Part shown: in pieces, positions 56,590-64,000 of the stretch
Layout: the number at the start of each line of letters is the position of its first letter
Numbering within the stretch: position 1 is the stretch's first letter
Assembly (NCBI GenBank): GCA_032164245.1
Contig: JAVMKO010000036.1
Span: 62,001 to 126,000 of the forward strand
DNA: 64,000 bases
Direction of reading: 5' to 3'
DNA from: Sternotherus odoratus
Taxonomy: Eukaryota; Chordata; Testudines; Kinosternidae
The notes under the pieces: generated by a model
Seen by the model: only the letters and a program-made list of their open reading frames with translations
What the model was told of the DNA's origin: nothing
Databases searched by the model: none
Program-made: the position numbers and the translations under genes

Positions 56590-59544
56590 TGCCGCCGCTG
56601 GCTTCTCACCACCCCGATCTTCTATGTGAACGGGCCGCCGCACATCGGGCACCTCTACTCGGCGCTGCTGGCCGACGCGCTGCACCGACATCTGGACCTG
56701 CCGGGGCCGGGGCCGGGCCGCCTCGCCACCGGGGAGCGGGGGCCGGGAGCGGGGCGGGTCAGGGGCGGCCCTGGGCCGGTTCCCTGCGGGGGCGGGACTC
56801 GGCAGCGCTCCATCCCCGCCGGCCCGGGGCGCTTGCCGGGCGGGGGGAGCGGTGCTCGCCGGGCAGTGCCCGCGGGAGGCGGGGGCCCCCGCCTTGCAGC
56901 CCCGCCTGGCCCTGCACTCAGCTGCCCCGCTTGGCTGTTCCAGGGACGGACGAGCACGGGCTGAAGATCCAGCAGGCGGCGGCCGGCACGTCTCCCGCGG
57001 AGCTCTGCCCGCACGTGTCCGGCCTGTTCCGCGATGTCTTCTCCCGGGCTGCCGTCTCCTTCACCGACTTCATCCGCACCACGGAGCCCCGCCACCGCCG
57101 AGCGGTCCAGCGCTTCTGGGCGGCGCTGCAGGGCCGGGGGCTGCTCTACAAGGACTTTTACGAGGGCTGGTACTGCACCCCGGACGAGTGCTTCCTGAGC
57201 CAGGCCCAGATCACCGAGCGCCCAGACGCCCAGGGCCGCCCCTGCAAGGTCTCGCTGGAGAGCGGCCATCAGGTACAACACTGAGCTGCGCTGCCTTCCT
57301 TCCTGTCCTCCTCTTGGCATGGCCCCATGCTTCCCTGCCTGGCTGGCCAGAGCAGGTGGGCAGGCACTTTCTCTTCTTCCTTCCCACCAGGGCTCAGGCC
57401 CCATGCTCCCCTTACAGATGCTCAGCAGGCCACCTGCTTAAGAGAAACAATAGCAGTTCTGAAGTTAATGTAGCAAGAGAGAAGCTGAAGTTTCAAGTCT
57501 CTCTAGATCAGGGATGGGCTAAAATTTTGGCCCAAGGGCTAAATCAGGGTTGCAAAATTGTATGGGGGGGGGGGTTGTGACTCCCCAAACAGCCTGGCCC
57601 CGCCCCTACCCCATTCCCGCCCCTTGATTGCCCCCATTAGAATCCCTGTCCCATCCAACCCCACACTTCTTGTCCCTTGACCCCCCTCCTCACATCTCCT
57701 GCCTTTAACCCCACCCCCTATCCAATCCCCCCAGACTGCCCTGCCTCCTATCCACACATACCCACGATAGAACCCCCAGGACTCCCATGCTTATCCAGCC
57801 GTGCCCCCAGAACCTCTGCCCCGTCCAACTGCTATCTGGCCACCCCCCACCCCCCCGTGACCCTCTCCCCCTTATCCAACTGCCCCCTTACCATGCCACT
57901 CAGAGCAGCATGTCTGGTGTATATCAATTGATCTTTAGTGGATTAGGAAAAGGTTTAAACTAAATTGAAGATCTGCTTAAACCAGAGTAAAAGTGTCTAC
58001 TTGGGGTTTTGCACCCATTCCAGTAAATGGGCTTAAAAACAAATTTCAATTAAACCAATGCAACTTTTGTGTGTGGTCTGGGAAGTTTTATTTCCTGGTT
58101 TTCTAATGCTTGCCAGTGGGAGGGAGAGGCACGTGCAGTCCTTGTAGTAGAGGTGAATGGGGACCATAGCTCTGCATTTCCCAGTTTTCCAAGGTTGTAA
58201 TGTTGAGAATTAAGCTCTTGTGCAGTGGGAGGGCCCAAAGGGCAACAAGCACTGTAGGATGTCTAAAACCATAACTCCCTGTTAACAAAACTATGGGTGT
58301 CTCTTGTAGAATTTAGTGAAGGGTATTGGTTGTAATTCATTTTTCTCTTACACTCTCAGGTGCACTGGACCAAAGAGGAGAATTACATGTTCAAGCTGTC
58401 TGAATTTCAAGAGCCATTACGGAAGTGGCTCCAAGGGAATCGGCATGTCATCTCCCCTGAGCCCTTCCACCAGGTGGTGCTTTGATGGCTGGAAGAGGAC
58501 TTGCCAGACCCGTCTGTCTCCCGTGAGAGAAGCCGATTACAGTGGGGTATCCCTGTCCCTGGTGATTCCACACAAACCATTTATGTGTGGGTAGATGCCT
58601 TGGTGAACTATCTGACTGTAGCGGGTTACCCTGATGCACACCATGCCTGGTGGCCGGCAACTCACCATGTTGTTGGCAAGGACATCCTCAAGTTCCATGC
58701 CATCTACTGGCCAGCACTACTCATGGCTGTGGGGCTTGATCCTCCAGAGCAGATCTATGTGCACTCCCACTGGACAGTCCATGGGCAAAAGATGTCGAAA
58801 AGCCTGGGCAATGTGGTGGATCCAGTGGCATGTTTCAGTCAGTACACGGCGGATGGCTTTAGGTACTTCCTGCTGCGGCAAGGTGTCCCTGAGCGAGACT
58901 GTGACTATTATGAGGAGAAAGTTATTAAGCTGGTGAATTCTGAGCTGGCAGATGCACTCGGGGGGCTTCTCAACCGTTGTACAGCCTCTAGCCTCAACCC
59001 CAGTGGAATTTACCCACGTTTCACAGAGTTGTGCTTTCGAAAGGGCTCTGACCACACAGATGTGGAAGCTTCAGGTAGGGCTTTGGCTGAAGACTATGAG
59101 CTGGTAGCGTCAGTTGATCGCCTGCCTCTCCAGGTGACTGATTATTTTGAACACTTCCAAATATACAAGGCTTTAGAATCCGTTGTAGCGTGTGTGAGGC
59201 AGACCAATGGCTTCTTCCAGAGACACGCGCCCTGGAAACTGTGCTGAGACAACCCTGCAGAGAAGTGCTGGCTTGACACAGTCCTTCATGTGACCCTGGA
59301 ATGTCTGCGGATTTATGGGATTCTGCTGCAGCCTGTGATTCCAGCCACTGCGGACAAGTTACTTTCCAGGCTGGCTGTTAAGCCTGAGGAAAGGGCTTTC
59401 ACAGACTTGACCTTTTTGCCTCGCTATCATGGAAAGCCATGTCCCTTTGAAGGAAGAAGACTTGGCCCTGACATGGGGGCCTTATTTCCTAGGCTGGAAA
59501 CCCCAAAAAGGCGTCAGATGGAAACCAAAGGCCTTAGACCTTGA
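56590..59544 (+). pseudogene. MARS2: Mitochondrial methionyl-tRNA synthetase copy, intron-bearing, disrupted
   Basis: MARS2 charges mitochondrial tRNA-Met. Exon 1 (56590-56731) holds [20 protein letters not shown] with the class I HIGH motif. Exon 2 (56944-57272) starts [13 protein letters not shown]. Exon 3 (58360-59544) has [28 protein letters not shown], the [14 protein letters not shown] signature and the C-terminal anticodon-binding region. Lesions: no N-terminal targeting part (an in-frame TAG precedes 56590), intron-1 donor reads GGGAGC where GTGAGC is expected, and TGA codons at 58483 and 59245 replace sense codons while the frame continues to a natural stop at 59542. No frameshift occurs in exon 3. 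AATAAA lies at 59560. Human MARS2 is intronless, so this is not a retrocopy of that kind. Alternative: assembly errors in a real gene, which would have to hit four places. Confidence 0.8.
57510..57905. mobile_element. hAT-type element in MARS2 intron 2
   Basis: CAGGGATGGGCTAAAATTTTGGCCC at the left is a typical hAT terminus. The C-rich remainder (CCCCAGACTGCCC and similar) is diverged and the right end is unclear. Confidence 0.5.
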
Positions 59545-59599
59545 CAAGTAACTGCTGTGAATAAAACCTCCAGGGACACCGAGAACATCTGTCTCTGTT

Positions 59600-61234
59600 T
59601 ATGTTTTTAAAAAATGTTAGCAGCTCCTTGGATCAGGCATCAGCTGGGTGGGTCTCGTGCAGCCTCCTCCTGGTTGGGATGCCCTTGCCAGAGTGGGAGG
59701 CCCGAATACCTCCGTGTGATAGAACTGCTGTGTGGGTGGGACAGGAGAAGGGATTAGGATAATGCCTGACCCCTTTTTAAAAGGGTAGATCTTTGCTGCT
59801 GGCCCTTTCTGAATAATATTTGGGCTGTGAAAAGTTAACTCCACCCCTACTTCATACACAGTTAGTTTCCTTTTCCATCTTGTCTGCCTCTCTCATTAAT
59901 GAGAGGAGTTGGGTGGTCATTCTACTAACAACATCTGGGCAAGAGCACAGCAGCCTGTCCCCATGAGTGGCCTCTTCTCTTCTGGGGTGAGATCCCTCCC
60001 AGGTAGCAGAGAGGACCCAGAGTCCTCGGGGGACTCAGACTTGCTGGCTGACTTAGCAGGGCAAGGGTGTCCGAGAGAGTTGAAGTGAGAAGGGCAGGGG
60101 CTGATTATAGGGCAGTGAAGGGAACTGTGGTTGCTGCCAAACCCTGTAGTCAGCTGTTCTGCACAGGCCTTTGCCTGCTGGCATCATTGGCAGCAGTGAT
60201 AGCTGCCAGAGTGCTCTGCTGATGGCTGTAAAATGTGAGCTTCTTTTGTCCTCGGGATACAATGGCCCCTGCTTAGCAGCTTCATCCTCCTTGGGCATTG
60301 TTGGTTGTGGCTGGCTTGTTACAGATGGAGAGGAGGGCAGATGGGTTGGAGCACAATGCAGTGTTGATTTTCTGCTGAGTCTGACCAATTGCCCCTCAGA
60401 GCTGTGGGATGTTATGCTGAAGGAAGGATGGAGGAAGGTATCACCATCCTACAGCTAATGAAATTGCACCCTGGGGCAATTGCTCGTCTGTCCAGAGGCC
60501 ATGTGCAGCCAGGACGTTAGTCTGTCACTGGTGCTGTTCAGTCTGGACATGGGCTGTAAGGAGGATTGGAGGAAGCCTGTGTTCCAGTGTTGTCATGCTC
60601 TGTAGCCTTAGCCAGGCTGCTGTTGTAACTGAGTCTGTAGCCAGTTAGTGGCTATTGGCTGTAAGCCAGGCCAGTCTCCAGCTGTTAATACTGTCAGTAA
60701 CTCTGGCAGCTAAGAGCCAGGGGCCTCAGCCTAGATGGCACATGGTTGCCTCTGCTCACAGTCCTGTTGGGCGGTCAGACCCTGGTTCCTACTTAACCAG
60801 CTTGGTCACTGCCCTTCCTCCCAGGTGTCTCCTACTGGAGCAATATGGGCCTGGCCCTGATTTGCCCAGGATGCACAGATACAAGCATCAGGTAGTGTGG
60901 CGAGTGGAGTTGCTCAGACAAGCAACAGGCTCATGTTATGAAGAGAACTCAACTCTTGTAGTTGGAGGAGATGGAAATGACAACAACTTGTTACAAAACT
61001 AGGCTGTACTTATGGCGTGGGTAGGTCCTTTAGCACCATCCCCTCAGGCCTGGCCCGTGCATTGCAACAGTGAGACTTAGAAGGATGAGCTGGCTGGGAC
61101 TCCATCTGGGTAAGCTGGAAGAATACTTGTGAGCTGGGGGAAGAATTCATGGGGGTTATATTGACTCCGTTGAGTAGGGGGTTGACGTGCTGTATAGTTT
61201 CACAACCTTGGGACCAAAAGTTGCTGTTTCTGGC
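59600..61234. other. Intergenic, nothing recognised
   Basis: No exon-like, RNA or repeat signal that I can name. Confidence 0.3.
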
Positions 61235-61568
61235 TGTTGCAGGGTACCTTAAAAGTCCCATAGAAATGAGGCTCACCCACAGTGGCTAGATGAATATTAT
61301 TTATTGAAGGTCGTGGCCATCTGGCGCTGGGGGCCCCAGTCACAGCGCGGCCGCAGATGGAGGACCTGGCACATCGGAGCAATGCGCAGGGAAGAAGCCC
61401 GACACACATGGGCACACGGCCACAGAAATACTCATGCTCATTTGCATCTTATGCATAGCTCATGAATAACTAATGACGTTATTCAGTCTTGCTTCAGTTT
61501 CTCTGTCTGGTTTCACACAAGCTGAGTTTCACACAGACCAAGTAAACAGCTCACACAGCTGCAAAGCT

Positions 61569-61623
<55 letters not shown>

Positions 61624-61633
61624 CTCACACACA

Positions 61634-61697
<64 letters not shown>

Positions 61698-61796
61698 AGG
61701 AATACAAGGCCATTCCTAAGCTAATAACCTTAATTATGCGTTACCCTGGAGGCGACTTAGAAGCGTAAACTGCGCCCCCTAACCATTGCCGTCACA
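61235..61796 (-). mobile_element. Possible LTR, reverse orientation
   Basis: Read on the minus strand it begins TGTGACGGCAATGG and ends GTACCCTGCAACA, with TTCAATAAATAATATTC (poly-A signal) before the end and ATTTGCAT octamer-like sequence inside. No target duplication was found, so the borders are uncertain. It contains the microsatellite at 61572-61697. Confidence 0.4.
61572..61697. repeat. (CT)n(CA)n compound microsatellite
   Basis: A CT run to about 61615 is followed by CA runs to 61697. Confidence 0.97.
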
Positions 61797-61799
61797 TTA

Positions 61800-63090
61800 A
61801 TCTACTGCTTACTACACTGGCCATCCAGCAGGTATTGTGTCTGCACTTGGCTTAAAGGCAGCAGCCTTGCTTTGGGGATGCAGGGACCTTGCCACTGCTT
61901 TCCACCCTTTTGCCACCCCTCTAGAGCCTGCTGTACCTCACGCTCCACTGAAAGCCCCATAGAAACTTCAGCCAGTGCTAAAGCCCTGGGTTCTGGCCAA
62001 CTGAGAAAGGGCTTCTCCCCTCCTGTGGTACTCTGGGATGGACAGATGTGTGTTAGCTAACAGCCCCTGACTTTAAAAAGGGTGGGCTGGGGCAGGGTGT
62101 TCCAGGTGTTCCCTCACTCCAGGAACTCTCTTCCCCCTTGTCATGAGGGAGCTTGAGAAAAAGCTTAGGCCATCTGTGCTCTTGGCTTTTGGGAAGAGGT
62201 GAACTCTGAATGGCTGTCTCAGGTATGACAGCCCTGTAGCACCTCTGCTGGCCAAGCCTGGATTTGCAGCCACTTCCTCCATTTCTGCACACCAGAGTTT
62301 TCCATCTCTGGGGGTTTCAATTGGTTCAGCCCTCAGGGAAAATCCAGACCCTTTGTGGGTAACAAAACGTCACAAACCAAACCTGGGCTTCTCTTCAACC
62401 CACCCTCGGCTCAGTTCCCAGTCTCTTCTACCTTTAAGTCTCTGGCTCTGGGATAGAGCACTGACTGCCTGTTCCACTCCTGGAACCTTCCACAGGAGCC
62501 CAACTTGCTCCCTGTCCTTCCTATCAGCTTCCCTCTGACTGGGTTCTCTTGCGTCTTTTTATTTACAGGCCTAGAGGTTTGCCTGTTAACGCCTGACCCA
62601 TTATCCATCCATCTTCGGCTGGGAGGCAGCTAATTATGGCACAGGTGGGCTGACTGAGCAGAACTGGCTAGTGCCAGGCCTCCTGGCCCTTAACTGGGCA
62701 GGCCACCCTCTTACAGGTGTAAATGCTTCCCATGTGCATAAGCTAAGAATAAAAGGGAAGCAAAGACACACAGAGAGAGAATGGAATTCCCTAGTGCCCT
62801 CTGGGAGACACCCACACTGCACAGCCAGATGGGATAAGTGTGCTGCCAGTCAGGAGCAGATCATGTCCCAGCCCTGCTCTGCCGAAGTGGGCTCCGACCC
62901 CTGGCTTCAGCTGCACAGTCCCCGGCTCTGACCACGCAGTGGTGGGCACTGACCCTTGGCTCCAGCCATGCAGGCTCATTCCCCTCCCCCAATTGCCCCG
63001 GGCCCCTACTACCTCTCCCAGCCCCACATCCATCCACCTCCTTCCCCTCTCCCCCCCCCCCCCCCCTCCAGGGCTTGATTTGTCCTGGTG
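61800..63090. other. Intergenic, nothing recognised
   Basis: A C homopolymer with a few breaks at 63047-63068 is the only striking feature. Confidence 0.3.
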
Positions 63091-63091
63091 T

Positions 63092-63275
63092 TGCTGAGAA
63101 AAGTGATAACAAATATGCAAATATCATTTCTCACCGCAGACTTACTAGCTAGCTGGGAGGTTGTGATGAGTGATACTTGTATGTCTGTTAATATCACTTA
63201 CAGCCTCCTAGCTAGCTACTAAATGTGCTATGAAAAGTGATATTAATGAACATAAAACTATCACTTTTCACAGCC
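63092..63275. mobile_element. 184-bp fully palindromic MITE
   Basis: The outer ends GCTGAGAAAAGTGATA and the reverse complement GCTGTGAAAAGTGATA differ at one base. The arms pair, with mismatches, through to TAGCTAGCTGGGAGG versus TAGCTAGCTAGGAGG near the centre. Nothing is encoded. Confidence 0.75.
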
Positions 63276-64000
63276 TTATTTTTATTATAGCATCTGCAAA
63301 AAAACAAACCCTACATCAATAAATGACAATGATTTGGACATGTGTATTTGTTTTCCTAAAGTTAATTAAGTATTTTAGGAAAAAGTGTCAGTGAAGCCAC
63401 CAGCAAGAATTCCTCAGCGAAACCAGACCTCTTCTCATTCCAGGGAGGGGCAAGAGCAGTGCCTAATTGGGACCATTTACATATCAATACTAAGCACAGG
63501 CCATTTTTTCCTTCTTTGACTGTCTGAGCATTTCTTCCCTCTGGGCTGGGGGGAGAGCTACCACTTGGGGTTCAGCCTTATTTGTACTGGCAAGCAGGTC
63601 TCCCAGAGGTCCTGCCTGGACCCTCCCACACAGACTCCATGTGTGGATAAGCTAGCAAGGAGCAAAGTCCTGCTGTTCAAGACGTTCAATAACAGCAGGA
63701 AGGGGCCCTGCTGACAGGGTTGCAATCCAGTTTGCAAAGGTTAGAAGAGGGAAGAGGCAGGGAGCAAGCTGCCATGCAGGTGAGGTATCAATGTGCACAT
63801 ATGATCACCTCATTCCCCCACTGCCTGTGGCTCTCAGTCCTGACCCACATGCCCCCTGCTGTTTCAGGGCTGTGACCCCAGGCAGCTCTGCTAATGTACC
63901 CCAGTCATGAGGCGCACAATCCACCCCTTGTTTGCTCCTCGACTTGCCTTGTGCACAATGCAGTGGTTTGAGGAGGTGCACAAATTGGAATTTGAATGAG
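63276..64000. other. Intergenic, nothing recognised
   Basis: Ordinary-complexity sequence up to the window edge, with no gene or repeat that I can name. Confidence 0.3.

Noticed and set aside
58483..59247. TGA codons in the MARS2 copy as selenocysteine or programmed readthrough
   Set aside because: MARS2 is not a selenoprotein. The positions correspond to ordinary residues in the human protein, and other lesions (donor, start) point to a pseudogene.

Overview
This is vertebrate nuclear DNA, most likely from a turtle, with a crocodilian as the alternative. It has GT-AG introns, CR1 LINE relics whose 3' ends carry the AATCTATGAATC-type motif, MIR-like SINEs, many hAT-type MITEs, solo LTRs, and the repeat family containing GTAGCCGTGTTAGTCTG that is typical of turtle and crocodile genomes. 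Nothing prokaryotic was seen: no operons, CRISPR array or tRNA.

Region 1 (about 1.4-33.15 kb, + strand) is the 3' three quarters of one gene of the MROH (Maestro HEAT-like repeat) family. I assembled 31 coding exons with GT-AG borders. They sum to 3,603 nt, keep one reading phase throughout, and end at a TGA at 33152-33154. This gives 1,200 residues, with the N-terminal part lying before the window. Its introns hold CR1, MIR, hAT and other MITE copies, LTR fragments, and a SINE insertion that forms a perfect 69-bp hairpin.

Region 2 (about 33.2-50 kb) is a transposon graveyard. It contains an inverted repeat around a TIR element filled with a 67-bp GC-rich minisatellite, a gypsy-like element with zinc-knuckle remains, a pair of nested LTRs with perfect 5-bp target duplications, and a second copy of the inner LTR. 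It also holds a recent 312-bp duplicate of one MROH exon with its flanks. That duplicate is split by a 2.3-kb hAT element with a perfect 8-bp target duplication and its own minisatellite. A broken SCAN-type gag relic and a second hairpin SINE follow.

Region 3 (about 51-56.5 kb) has TG/CA repeats, a short complex block that may be conserved non-coding DNA, and a minisatellite of about 20 units whose sequence resembles the CTCF core motif. It runs directly into a CpG island with a possible first exon.

Region 4 (56.6-59.6 kb) is an intron-containing copy of the mitochondrial methionyl-tRNA synthetase gene (MARS2). It has lost its start, has a broken intron-1 donor and carries two in-frame TGA codons, so it looks like a young pseudogene. 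The rest, to 64 kb, shows an LTR-like segment, a 184-bp palindromic MITE and no recognisable gene.

The genes do not form a pathway. The main story is a HEAT-repeat gene beside a repeat-rich segment where duplication and transposition can be ordered in time.
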